Shown piece after piece: positions 13,201 to 25,046 of a DNA stretch of 64,000 nt. Positions within the stretch are counted from its first letter, which is position 1. Each line of letters begins with the position of its first letter. The notes beneath the pieces are model-generated. The model did not search any database, was not told the origin of the DNA, and saw only the letters and a list, made by a program, of their open reading frames with translations. Both the position numbers and the translations under genes were made by a program. Source of the stretch: Cladobotryum mycophilum (taxonomy: Eukaryota > Ascomycota > Sordariomycetes > Hypocreales > Hypocreaceae); assembly GCA_036429605.1 (NCBI GenBank), contig JAVFKD010000004.1, forward strand, positions 3,720,001-3,784,000. Direction: 5' to 3'.

Positions 13201-15798
13201 CCTCTAGTTTGATATGCGGAGAATCAGTTCAACCAGACGGTCGGTGTCTATGTGTGGAAGTGCATAGGCTTAACTGTGATCGTTTGGTGGGTGAGTAGTG
13301 AGTCTCAGGAATGCAAGCGCACCGCGGGTCTCATCTGAGCCCCTTGGAGCGAGAGCCGGATAGGGCTCCACTTTCGCCATGTGCCGCCAAGAAAGGAAAT
13401 CGGGACGGGAATGGGGTGGGAGGCGAAGGGTGGGATGGAATGGGAAGGGGGGGCTGGTGACCCAAACCAGTGTCGAGGAGCTAAGAGGAGGAGGAAGAGA
13501 GAGATAGAGAGAGGGACAGACAGAGAGAGGTGTTTGGGTGTCTGGTGCACTGCCTCGGCCGAGAGGTTGATTCTTTTTTTAACCACTTTTGTGTTGCATC
13601 CGTAGCTTAATCTGCTGTGCATCTGCATGGAGTGCATAAACTAGTTTTCTGGTTTGTTTGTGCATGCACCGCCATAGGGTCAAAGCTGTTATGCGGAAGA
13701 TGCCAGCCAATAATGATTTTTATCAACTCTCTGCATTAACCAGAAAGAGAAAGATACGCCTCTCTTCCCCCTCCGTTACAATGCAAATGCAAATGCGAAA
13801 TGCGAAACGCAAACGTAAAATGTAAATGTACACACCGTTTCGACGGAATGGAATGACACAAGGATTAGACACGGAATCTGGAACGTGGGAAGAAAGTGGA
13901 ATCAAGTAGCATCCGCGGGGAGAGGGAGAGAGGGAGAGAGAGAGAGAGTTGTAGATCAGCTATACGACAAATATGCAGGCCCCCATGTCCTGTAATTTTG
14001 GATTATTCTCTCAATGATATTCTATAATATACACTGTTAAGACGAACGAGAGAGGGCGCGCGGGGGAGGGGATCGATACCGTCTGAGATGCACGTCAGCA
14101 GTCTATTACGGGGGGTGAGGGAGAACGCGTGTACTCTGCTGTTGGTTGAGCCCTCGAACCAACGGCAAAGACATTCAAGTATTAAAAAAATAAAATAAAA
14201 CAAAAACCGTTGGGTCCTGTCCTGAAATTACTCTTCCAACGCAAGGGGTGAACCCTTCCCCCAGCTAGGACTAAGCTTTTGCCCTGGCCCTGTCGAACGC
14301 CATTGCCCGGCGTGTCGGGATACCCGGTTCTCGGTTGGATGCACGCCGATGAATCGAGCGTTACGCCACCTTTTGACTTGCTAGATGGGGATGTGACCAA
14401 AGAGAGAGAGCGAGAGAGTTGTTGTAAGAAGGGGGGGTCTGTGGCAAGGTTTGGGCTTTTGAATGGGGATTGGGTAGAATGCAGAGAGGGGAGATGAGAG
14501 AGAGAGAGAGAGAGAGGAAGAGTTGGTGGGTGGATGGAGGGATGGCACTTTATCCAACAGGATGAGACTTATCCCACGTGGAACTTTGCAGCGTCGTAAT
14601 ATTTGCATCGTGCATAAAAAACGGTGAGTGAAGCAAGCAACCCATTTTACGTTCTGATCCAGCTGAATATGACAGGAACACGTTTGATGAAAATGCAAAA
14701 ATCTAGACCAATCCGCTGAAGTTGACGAGCACCACCACCCTGTTATCGAATTAAAAACGGCATAGGAACTACTATAGAAAAGATGTTTAATATATTTCGT
14801 AGAATTTCATCGTAGCATTCGTCTAAGTTATCCTTTTACGGCACTACATCCACCCACCCACACTTTCTCCCTCCCTCTCAACCTCTCTCTCTCTCTCTCT
14901 TCGCCTCTCTTTTTGCCTGCCCCCTTCCATCCCTCCCTACCTCCATGCTCCGGGGAAGATGTCCCCCCAGAACACCCTGACCCTTCCCCTTGGCGCGCTC
15001 TTCCCAAAGAGGAAGTATAAAGCGCCAAGGCACTGTGAACGTGAAAGTTGGTGCAGGTCACGCTTTAAGCGACACGACCCTTGAAAACGGAGGGGACTGG
15101 GGGAAGTCGGAGAAATGAGAGAAGCAAAAAAAAATACATCATTCGCCGCCGGCGTGAGTGCATATTATATGGGTCGCAGAGCGATTGCTGCCCCCCTTCC
15201 TCCCCCGCAGGAGCCATCTTCCTCCATTCATGTATGTACTTTACTTTACTTTGATGAAGCCAGCAACTCACAGTGTAGGTGAAGAGAGGCTTTGATAAAA
15301 GGGGAACATTATTCGAGTCCAATAGTTGGGGACACTTGCGGAGGGATGGTGTCTGGGAGGATAATATAGCAAGGTAAAAAGTAGTTTAGACAAACCACAT
15401 CTATTGATTTCTCCCACATGGCTTCCTCCCCATCCCCCTCCCCTCAAACTTACAAATGGATCCAACCAATCCACCCCCTAATCTTAGAAGTAGTTTTCTT
15501 TATTTTATTTTATTTAATATACAGAAACAGCCATATCGTCGATGTTAGTGTGGCGTGGCGGTCCGCATAAGGCGAAGGCTGCCTCGTGGCCAAAAAAAAA
15601 ATTGAATGGGATGGGAGGGGCAAAAAGGAGCCAGCATTCATGGGGGGATGGGATGTTGGTGGTGGTGGTGGTGTTGGCGTCGCTCCTTGCGGTGTGAATA
15701 GCCTCGTAGGACCATCATCGATCAACCTTGCTTCAACTCTGTTGTTATTTCCTTTCTTTGCCCCCAAAAGGGTGGCTTCTTCATAGTCTCTCCCTCCT

Positions 15799-15819
15799 AT
15801 TTTGCCAAATAGGCAAAAT
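15799..15819. repeat. Short perfect inverted repeat
   Basis: Arms ATTTTGCC (15799-15806) and GGCAAAAT (15812-15819) are exact reverse complements around a 5-nt loop. It could be a small hairpin or a dimeric binding site; no function is known. Confidence 0.6.
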
Positions 15820-17954
15820 TGCCAGTAGTGCTAAGAAAGAGACAGAAAGAAAGAAAGCCAAAAAATTGTCCCAATGACTCAGTCCAAAAAGGGTTGTTAA
15901 CCGTTACCATAGAGAGTAAGGAGAGACACGGCAGAATCGGGGAGCCGGTAGCTAATGGTAGTTTTTTCTTTCTTTCTCTCCCTCTCTCAAGTCAAACAGC
16001 CGGAGCTTTAGATACGTTTTATGGTAAGAGTATTGTCTGCCTACTTACTGTCTAGTACCTAATACCAAGTCTATCTATCGGATTCTCCTACGGGCAATTG
16101 AGGGAGGGGAGGCGGGTCTCTTTGGTGATGGAGAAAATGATTATCACGCAAAAATAATAATAAAAAAAGGGCAGGGCAAACATACGTAAGTGTATAATGG
16201 AGCACGGTCTTGTCCGAATGCCTTGCGCGCGGTAGAAGCTTTGACGTGGAGGAGATGGAGGAAATAGAGGAGATAGGGTAGCAAACAATTGAAGCTGTTG
16301 TAGTAGGTCTTAATCAATTCAATTAATCCAATCAATACAGGATGAGACCAATTTCCATATTGGGCACGTGCATGTACATACAACATGCCCAGATCTTGCT
16401 TTCCTTGGTCGTCGCCATCGTCCGTCCCCTCCCTCCCTCCCTCCTCTGCTCCTCCTCTCGGGTCTACCCTATCCGTTGGCTACCCAAAAACCCACCTACA
16501 AGGTATTACTCAGTGCGACAGAAGAAAAAGAAAAAAACAACAACAACCCTGTGTCCTCTCTCCCTTCCTCCAAGTGTGGCCGCCGTCTCTGATTGGCTGG
16601 AACACGACGGAATGGATGGCCAGATCTCGCTGGGAAGCATGGCTCTATCCCTGGGCTGTGCGCGCACCCGTCGGAGCCGTGAGGTCCACTGCAACTCCAT
16701 GGGCGGGTTTTTTCTTTTCTTTCGCTGCCGGTTCGGCGATATCATTGGCTGATCCTGCAAGGGGGAGTGTGCGTGCAAGGGGGGTTAAATGATCTGGCAT
16801 TTTCTTTTTGGTTACGACGGTTGTGCGTTTTTTGCTGCTGTTTTCTGGGTTCTTTTTTTGCTTTTTTGTCTTGGAGGCCCAGAATAGAAATGGGGGTGAG
16901 TAGGGGTTTTTTTTATCGTTGCTATCTGTTCTTGTTTTTTTTAATGTTACATAGCACATTGCACTAACATATAATATTGACTCTGTTAATGCATTCATAG
17001 CAAGACATTAAGCAGCACTAACGGAAACAAGAGGCAGTAGGATACAGCGAGAGCCGTGGGCATGAATTAAAAAAAAACAAAACAAAACAAAGATAGTATC
17101 ATCATACGATAATGTAAACAGACAGGTAGACGGACAGAACAGTCTGTGCTCCTCGTGCGCTGAATACAGCCAAAAGGAATCGAATATGGGATGACTCCAT
17201 GACTTGGCAATGACGGGGTAACATAATTGTCTTGTACCACTGTATGTATCACCCATCCCATCCCATTGTCTTGTCATACCCATGGCGCGTCTAGTACGGC
17301 GTTCCCTGGGCCTATATCATCGCTTCCCTACTCATTTTCGCCCGTTAAATTTGATCGCCGAAGCGGAGCAAGATCCGTCCTCGATATTCCGCTCTGTATT
17401 ATCTTTTCTATGGGCCCTTCGATTCGTAACGAGAGAAGACGTAAAGACGAACGCTGATAGGTCCAATTACGAACAAAAGGCGACGAGGGTATATCTCCAA
17501 GGGGACACCCGTAAGCATCTTAAAAAGATGAAACGAGGGTCTTTGATGCTCGCTCTATCGCTTGTCCGAAGTGCGAGAAATGTAAGAAAGAAACTTGTCG
17601 TCTAATCAATTACCCTTTTTGCGCGCGCCACACATGATGGGGCATTAAACGAGATGTGTGCTTTTTTTGGTGTGCCCCTACGTTTCTCTCTCAACTCATT
17701 CCGGCATAGGAAATGCCCGTTTACTTTTGCCGCTCAAGCCACACATGCATTAATGATGAGACTATGCGCATGCGATAAGCCTCAAACAATTACCAACGAG
17801 ACGGTCGTGGCCATACTTGGTGAGTGAGTAGGTAGGGAGGTAGTAGTGGTGGCAATCCCTTCCCCAATCTGCCTGTTTGAGACCAGCAGGGCCCGGCTGT
17901 CGTCGAGACACACAGGCACGAAGGTGCGTGCCATGGCAAATACGTAACCTAACG

Positions 17955-17988
17955 CCTACCTACCTACCTACCTACCTACCTACCTACC
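17955..17988. repeat. Microsatellite (CCTA)8
   Basis: Eight tandem CCTA units in gene-free DNA. The unit is not a telomeric repeat (TTAGGG/CCCTAA). Confidence 0.95.
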
Positions 17989-18911
17989 CATCTACCGACT
18001 TGTACGCAACAAATATAGACCATAACCCGAACAATCATGAAACGTACAAGCACATTTCGGCACAGTTTTCAACACCCCCTGAACGAACTCGGCTTGTGGG
18101 GGCCGACTGCATTCGTCGTTCGTCTCCCTTAGATCTTCTCACGATATGTCTCCTTTCGGCAGTCAATGGCTTCATGGCTTCATGGCGTTGGGGATGTGGC
18201 TTGCGGCAAAAGGGCATCGTTGGCAAGCTTGTTCGATGATGAAACAGATTTGTATGTACGCACATCCCGTATGAGAATAGTCTTGGAAATGAAATGGGGA
18301 AGGGAAGGGGCGGGGGGCATGATGGCGAAGATGGATGATATGAACTTTTACGCAATATACTGTACATTACGCAGAACTACCCACATACTACTCCCATCCA
18401 TACACATACATGGACTAACATTACGGTTGGTATAAAGTTAAGTTAGAACAATGTCCACATCATATCACACCTACATAAGTTATCGTTTCTGTAGGTCGTG
18501 ACAGGGGGCCTTGGTTGGTTGACCACACCCTGGTCGGCACCGCGCATCTGGGAAGACAAGTTCAAACTAAAAAACACATGCCCATGATGAAAGAGAAAGA
18601 GAAAGAGAGACATAGGTATGGGGCAAATGGAGAAAGTAAAATGGAGTACCTGGGCAGGCAGGCAGGCAGGCAGTGAAGATTTTTGCAGTGACCCAAAGTA
18701 GCGGAATATCCAAAATAACAAAAAAAGAGTGGATTATTAGGAACCTACCCAGTAGCCCATCAATTCCAGGCCGTTCTGAGTCTCTTTTAGAGTCTGAGAC
18801 CTTGTTGACTTCTCCGATAAACGGTTCAAATGCCAGGCCGAGGTGCCCGAGTTGGTCCAGGCGTTTTGAGTGAAAGAGAGACAGAACAAGAGACAGACAG
18901 ACAAGAGTAGA

Positions 18912-18950
18912 ATGAGAGAGAGAGAGAGAGAGACAGAGAGAGAGAGAGAT
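18912..18950. repeat. (GA)n purine tract
   Basis: An almost pure GA dinucleotide run. Similar but shorter GA tracts occur near 7965-7983, 13920-13948 and 14491-14516 on the same strand. Confidence 0.9.
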
Positions 18951-19186
18951 GGTAGGGGAGGTACGTACCTACCGAGCGCATCTTTTAGGACTCTCCAAGG
19001 ATACGTACCGCCACAGCATGGCAGCCCAGTCTAGCACCTGCTTCAACTTACCAGGGTATCGGGCTTTGATCTAAACACACACCTATATACCTGCTTTTTC
19101 TTCACACCACTATTCCTCACCCCTCTTACCCCCTCCCCCTCTGTAGTCTTTTTTACTCATCCCACCAGACCGGCAACACACTCACG

Positions 19187-20197
19187 CCCTCCCTCCCTCC
19201 CCTACTCACACCCAACTCAACAACCCTTGCTCCCGCGTTTTTCTTTTCTTCGCAGACACCCACAGTCTGGTTGAATACCGGTTCCGAAACGTGGAGCCCT
19301 CAAGACATGCTCTTTTTACTCATATGCACACCTCTCACACTTTTTTGGCAAGACTTCACGCCTACACCAACCACACCACCACTCTTTTGAGTCCACGCCC
19401 CTCCTCCCTCTACCCTCTCACCCTTCCACCCCCCAAAACAAACCCACCCCGGATGAGGCTGGCGCCTTTTCCTCTGCCCTACCTACGTCTCTGCCTGTAC
19501 CTACAGATGCCTGCTCTTGAGTGTACCAAAGATACGTACCTACCCTCTCCTACACACTCCCGGCGCATTGTATCTTGGCTTTCGATGGGCGATCCATCCT
19601 GACTAGACCCCCAGCACCACACGATGCATCCGGTGTCTATATCTAAGTCGGGAGCCCCCAACATCTCGACAAACTTCTGGATGCTAGATCATCACCATCA
19701 ACAATCATCTTCTCTCATCTTCATCACCTCTACAATCATCCAGCGCAAACATTCTTTACTGCGCAAGCATCAAGATCATCTCTTGACTCATTACCATCAC
19801 CAACTCCCAATACTACCACCACCACCACCACTACCATCACCATCACCACCATTCGCGCAACGATCTCTCTCGTTTTCGCAATCTGTGATAATTCCTCCAG
19901 CCAACATCTTCGACTTAATTGAGCAACATATTTGATTTGGATTCATTTGCTCGACTTTGAAAACTTGGAAAATCCGCTTTCAGCATACCAAGTTTACTCA
20001 AACCCCCAAAACCGACTTCAGGTAAGGGATCGCGCAGGCTCGCATTCTACAAATAGCCAACAGATCCCTCTTCCAAAGAGAATCTCGAATCCTAACTTTG
20101 CGACTCCATCGACCAGGTTTCCACGTTTTTTGGAACTTAACTGCCGAACAGTCAATCCACCCACCCACCACCACAACCTCCAACACAGACTTACACA
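19187..20197 (+). promoter_or_regulatory. CT-rich promoter and long leader of the C2H2 factor gene
   Basis: About 1 kb before the ATG is strongly pyrimidine- and C/A-rich, as in many filamentous-fungal promoters. It contains a CCC tract at 19189-19202 (G-quadruplex potential on the minus strand) and an (ACC)n run near 19811-19853. Several upstream ATGs, for example at 19291 and 19624, would form short upstream reading frames if transcription starts early. A likely leader intron lies at 20022-20116. The transcription start is not identifiable. Confidence 0.55.
20022..20116 (+). other. Probable 5' UTR intron of the C2H2 factor gene
   Basis: The sequence has a near-consensus donor (CAG then GTAAGG at 20022), a perfect CTAAC branch site at 20092-20096 and a CAG acceptor ending at 20116, giving a 95-nt intron. 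It ends 81 nt before the proposed ATG. Removing it would change which upstream reading frames the mRNA carries. The prediction rests on splice signals only. Confidence 0.5.
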
Positions 20198-23056
20198 ATG
20201 GTCTCTCTGGAGCAGCCGTTCCACCTCTTCACCCAGCAGCAGCAAGAAGAATACGCTCGATACCCCTCACCACCACACAACGCTGTCTTCACCACCGCAC
20301 CAATGGATATGGGTCTCACAGCTGATGCCTTTGGCCACTTTGGTCACCGCGCCGGCAGCCAGGAGATTTACAGCACACCAAACACCACAATGGGCTATGA
20401 GCCTTCACTCTTTGCTGATGCCACACCAAACTACGTCCTTAACACCCGCGCCTCCCCCGGCATGTATGGCGACGAACACGATATGCGACTCTCTTCATCC
20501 AGCCTTTCTACCGCTTCGGCACCATCTGCGCCTTCATCTGCCATCGGCTCACCTCAATCCCACCACGGCCAGATCAACAGTCTCCCGGAGTGGAACACAC
20601 ATGGACTCGGCGTCCAGCCCAGCATTGTAAACAACGATTATATGGAGTACGCTGCGTTTGCCGGTCACGGTATGGAGGAACTTACTGCCTTTGACTTTGC
20701 CGGTGCCGTCCACACAAAATCATTTGTTGGTGAGTCTTTTTTTCTCTTTTCTTTTCCTTTTGCAAATTTTCATCTCCTAGCTTTTCCGATCTTTGTCTTT
20801 GCTTCTTTCTTTGTGTGTGTGTGTGTGTGAGTGAGTGCGGTAGTGGTCTGGTCTTCCAAGGGTGGGTGGTCAATGGTTGGCGGCCGCCACCTGTGGCTTG
20901 CTGCCTCCCCCCGCCTGAACCTCGGGACCGGACCCATCCCGTCCACTCTTCTCTCTTTGTCGTCACTGGGACTGCCCTGTACTTCGGCGCTGCCATGATC
21001 CCTGCTTTAGCGGTGCACAGCACTGCCTGCCTGGGCGGTGTCAAGCGGTACCACCTATGCCAGCAGAAGTACAGGCGGCCTCAATCAGTGCACACACTCA
21101 AATAGACGAAGCAAAGACGCACTCATCTCATCTTATCACATCTGGTCACTCTCTCGTCACCAAAGCTTCACCGTTACCCAAATTACACATTGCTTTTTCC
21201 CCCTTAGCCCCTGCACAATCATACATCATCACACATTTGGGATCTTGAACACATCGGCGACCATCGCTGGGTTTGGCGAAAGGCCATTTGTCCGACTGAG
21301 ACATTCGCTCCCCGCCCTGGTCTGGTCTGTCTTTGTCTTGGTTTTTGTCTGGGCATCGTTGCCTCGCTAAGCGCAAAGAACGCCAATACCAATTACCCAA
21401 TACCCAGCATTCCGCCGAGGGAGGAGTAGCTGCGAGTTCAGTGGCCCAATTTTCGAAGCCATTCCGGAGCTCGTCGTCTTCTCGCTCTTGTCTCTCCCTC
21501 TCGTGTTCTCGCTCTCTCTCTCTCTCCCTCTCCCTCTCCCTCTCCCCCTCCCCTCTCTACCCCCTTGCATTCGAATTCTTTTCTCATCTCCAATCAATAC
21601 CATCGCCACTTAAAACTTAGTCGACGAATCGATTTCGTCAGCGCCCGCAATGTTACTTACTGACACCTGGTTTGCTACTACAGACCCATCTCTGATCCAC
21701 CCAGAAGTTAGCCGACCACCAATGGCTATGCCACCTTATGATGCATACCAAGCTGCTCACTCATATCCTCCCACTTCTCCCTCTGCCGTCTCATCATCTC
21801 CTCAGCCTCACATGATTCGAACAAACAGCTCTTCGCCCTATCTTCACAGCGGCTCTTTCCATCCTGCCTACGTTACCAGCCCATATGCCGCGTCCATTGG
21901 CCCCGATGCGCGACGATTGAGCATGGGCAACTTCATCTCACCAGCTTCAACCGACTACCCCAGCGAGAGCGACATCAAGGAAAAGCAGCGATGCACCTAT
22001 CCCGACTGTGGCAAGATCTTTAAGGATCTCAAGGCCCACATGCTCACCCATCAGAATGAGCGCCCGGAGAAGTGCCCCATTCAGACATGCGAATACCACA
22101 TCAAGGGCTTCGCACGCAAGTATGACAAGAACCGTCACACCTTGACCCACTACAAGGGCACCATGGTGTGCGGTTTCTGCCCTGGATCCGGCTCCGCTGC
22201 GGAGAAGTCCTTCAACCGCGCCGACGTCTTCAAGAGGCATCTTACTGCCGTTCACGGTGTTGAGCAGACCCCTCCTAACAGCCGCAAGAAGTCTGGTGCT
22301 GGTGTCAACTCGGGCAAGAAGCTTACCGGCTATGCTCCCGATGCTACCGGCAAGTGCAGCACTTGCTCACAGACCTTCTCCAACGCTCAGGACTTCTACG
22401 AGCATTTGGATGACTGCGTTCTCCGCATCGTCCAGCAGGAGGACCCTGCTGAGGCCATTAATGCCCAACGTCTCGCCGAGGTGGAGAACGATAAGTCAGT
22501 GCATATGACTCTGGAGAAGAACAACCTGCCCACCACCACTCAGGCCGCTCAGACTGAGGAGGATGAGGATGACTACGACATGCTCGATGAGGAGGAGGTT
22601 GATGATGGCTCCAAGATAAACTCCACTTCGCCTACCGCCTCCAAGAAGAAGATGAATCCCCCCAACGGTGTCCAGAAGTCGCGCGGCATTACCCACTCCC
22701 GTGGCGGTGTCCCCATTGCTACCAAGACTCGGGGCCGCAAGAACCGCCGCGATTACCCTTCCTCTTGGGGCTTCGACAAGGGTCAGATGACCATGAAGAA
22801 GCGCATCATGGCCGTCTTTGACGGTCCTCGACGATTGGCCAAGGATGACATGATGCTCTCCACTGACCACGAGGTCCGCATCAAGCTCGCCGATGGCAAG
22901 TCCTACGTCACCGACCTTGATGTTCAGACCCTGAAGCGCGCTGAAGGCTTCCTCGGCGCCACCGATGAGGAGAAGGGACCTTGGATCTCGGATGACCCCA
23001 CTGAGGAACAGCTCAAGGAGATGCAAGAGATGCTGAAGAACACTTCTGGCATCTAA
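20198..23056 (+). CDS. C2H2 zinc-finger transcription factor
   Basis: Predicted nuclear DNA-binding regulator of about 655 residues, join(20198..20729, 21621..23056). The N-terminal half (1 to about 300) is low-complexity, rich in Ser, Pro, His and Gln, as in activation regions. Three C2H2-type fingers follow at about 302-321, 329-354 and 361-389, then a C2HC-like finger (CSTC...H...C) at about 423-443. An acidic stretch comes next (about 500), then a basic segment and a conserved-looking C-terminal block (SWGFDKGQMTMKKRIM). The 891-nt intron has donor GTGAGT at 20730 and acceptor TTAG ending at 21620. The join keeps the frame through VDESISSAPA just before the Met at 21650, which could otherwise be mistaken for the start. 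I do not recognise a named orthologue. The fingers make the factor role firm; its targets are unknown. It sits beside the 19-kb gene-free region, a setting often seen with developmental regulators. Confidence 0.88.
20730..21620 (+). other. Unusually long intron (891 nt) of the C2H2 factor gene
   Basis: It has a GTGAGT donor and TTAG acceptor. It holds a (GT)n tract near 20812-20829 and a long CT tract at about 21510-21553, but no coding sequence I can support. Most introns in this window are 54-158 nt (one in RPL17 is 232), so this one stands out. Part of it could be a second promoter for a shorter transcript starting at the in-frame ATG at 21650. Confidence 0.65.
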
Positions 23057-24115
23057 TTGATCAACTGTACATGAAAAAAAAATGAAAAAAACCCTACATC
23101 TTCTTTCAATATCTACATTCTAGAAGCATGGCGAACGGCGCAAGGGAATTGTACTGGTCATATGGCATTGATGATTTTCAGGATGGGAAGCACCAGCACC
23201 CTACGCCGAGAGCGGAAGGGCTTTGATTGATACCCTGTTTTTTATGTTGCTTGTTGCAGGTTGGCGGCATTTGACGACTAAGTCGTCTGGGACGATGAAA
23301 TCTAATGGAGCATAGATAAGACGAGATGAGCTCATGTCTTAATATCGTTATCCTCGAAGCTCTCTCTCATTTGATTTCTTTATTTATTTTTATAACCATC
23401 ATTGATGGGTGGGCTGTTCATATTTTTTACATACATATCTATCTCTGGAAGAGGCTGGCTGATTTGAATTTGGAGAGCGGGAGGCATGAACTTGAATTTT
23501 TTTTTGGGATACTGGAATAGGCCGGGAGTTTTCGGGTGTTGGGACAAATAGGTACTTGGATAGCCTTTGAATGATACCACGGCGCGATGGTGCGACCCTG
23601 CATACACTTTCTTGTCTCCTCTGCATTGTGAAGTAAATTGGTTCGATCGACATGGTGACTGAACTGCCTCTGTTAGTGAAGGGTTGAAGCAAGATGGAGA
23701 AGCTTTGGTGAGTGTCCGGGCGTTGGTAAGTCTTGGTGGAGGGTGTTGACAAATTTCTTTTGGTGTTGCCCCTCCCCCGCACCCCACACCATTTGACTTG
23801 CAACTTTTTTCTACTTCTCATGACCGTTGAGTCGACGTGCTTGAGACTCACTTGGTGTCGTGTCTCAACCCCTCCCCCCCCCCAAAAAAAAAGGGAGAGG
23901 ATTTTTTTGTAATCAGAAATCGAATCAAGGTAAATCGTCTGCATTATCTCAGACTTGTCTTTCTTCAGACGAGGCCCTTGGCAAGAGTGTGCAGCAAACG
24001 GGAAAGAGATTGCCTCGTTTGTGAGACTCGGTGCTGCAACGGGGGGAACAATAGGAGTGAGCGCAAAGGAAACGATTTTCTGGAAGGAATCGGGTGTAAA
24101 ATCCTGTCAGGAAAC
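23057..24115. other. Intergenic region between C2H2 factor and methyltransferase
   Basis: The 3' flank of the factor gene, with A-rich and T-rich runs, is followed by the upstream region of the methyltransferase, with a C-run plus A-run at about 23872-23890. Open frames on the minus strand (23380-23944) show no recognisable domain. Confidence 0.5.
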
Positions 24116-25046
24116 ATGGCGGCGCTTACTTCACGAATCACACTCAAGGGCGACGGGCCCGACGATCCTGAAGACTTCCTCTCCACGTCCCTCGGCGTCA
24201 TCTTCCCAGACGATGTGACGAACCAGCACGGCGATGCGGAGCATTCTCTCATCTACACGTCGCCGTACTTGCCCAAGCCCTTGCTCTTCGACCTGGCTGA
24301 TCCCGAGGGCGAGACTGATCTTCGGCTGTTCAGCCACTATCTCTGGAATGCGAGCCTGTTGCTCGCCGAACTCGTTGAGCGGGACTCGTTGGAGGCGGCG
24401 GCGGTGGCGGCGAGCAAGACGACAGAGGGGAGTTTGGGAGAGGGCGTGAGTTTTGATGTGAGGGGGTTGACAACCCTGGAGCTTGGCGCGGGGACGGCTC
24501 TGCCGAGTGTCATGTCCGGTCTGCTCGGGGCGGAGCGCGTGGTGGTGACGGATTATCCGGCGCCGACGGTTATGAAGACGCTCAAGACGAATGTCGGGCG
24601 CAACATTACCCCGGATCTTGCGCCGGAGGAGCGGAAAGCGGATGTGACCTCGTCGGTGCTGGTGGAAGGGCACTCGTGGGGGAGCTGGACGATGACTTCG
24701 CGCGGGAGCACAGGCACGCGTTCGACCGCATGTTCGTCGCCGACTGCCTCTGGATGCCCTGGCAGCACGCCAACCTCCGCGCCTCGATCGGCCACTTCCT
24801 CAAGGATACGCCTGATGCCCGGGCGTGGGTCGTCGCCGGTTTCCACACGGGGCGGCCGAAGATGGCGGGCTTCTTTGACGCCGAGGCGCTGAGGACGGAG
24901 GGGGTGTCGAGGTGGAGAGGATTTGGGAGTCGGAGTGTGATGGGAAGGAGAGGGAGTGGGATGTGAATAGGGAGGAGGGCATTTCCATGAGGAAGAGGTG
25001 GCTTGTGGTTGCGGTGTTGAAGAGGGTTGGGGAAAAGGATGCTTGA
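24116..25046 (+). pseudogene. Nnt1/EFM-type methyltransferase, frame broken twice
   Basis: A SAM-dependent methyltransferase of the fungal Nnt1/METTL-like (family 16) group; relatives are annotated as nicotinamide or elongation-factor lysine methyltransferases. The start at 24116 has a good context (AAACATGG). Family signatures seen are HGDAEHSLIYTSPYLPKPLL, LFSHYLWNASLLLAEL and motif I LTTLELGAGTALPS. At 24678-24682 the frame shifts: VEGHSWG continues only in another frame as ELDDDFAREH then FVADCLWMPWQHANL. At 24900-24904 it shifts again to VERIWESECD and then KRWLVVAVLKR, stopping at 25044-25046. Each break equals one G missing from a G5 run. With both frames counted the product would be about 310 residues, normal for the family. 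The breaks could be consensus-sequence errors or real decay; the full conserved sequence on both sides favours errors or very recent damage. Confidence 0.75.

Larger units (their letters stand above)
1..19186. other. Gene-poor region, about 19 kb
   Basis: I found no coding sequence I can support on either strand. Open frames reach at most about 212 codons, overlap on both strands and have no recognisable domains or codon bias. What is visible is simple-sequence DNA (listed separately), long purine or pyrimidine stretches, several TACTCCGTAC-type motifs and two G-quadruplex-type runs. The sequence is not strongly AT-rich, so it does not look like a heavily RIP-mutated transposon graveyard. It ends at the CT-rich promoter of a transcription factor gene. 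It may be regulatory DNA or hold spliced non-coding transcripts, neither of which can be shown from sequence alone. Confidence 0.6.

Noticed and set aside
17955..17988. (CCTA)8 as an interstitial telomere
   Set aside because: The unit is CCTA, not the CCCTAA telomere repeat of these fungi.
18800..18875. tRNA-like boxes (GGTTCAAAT and TGCCCGAGTTGG)
   Set aside because: The B-box-like part precedes the A-box-like part, and neither the T-stem nor the acceptor stem pairs. A permuted tRNA was considered, but the stems do not form.
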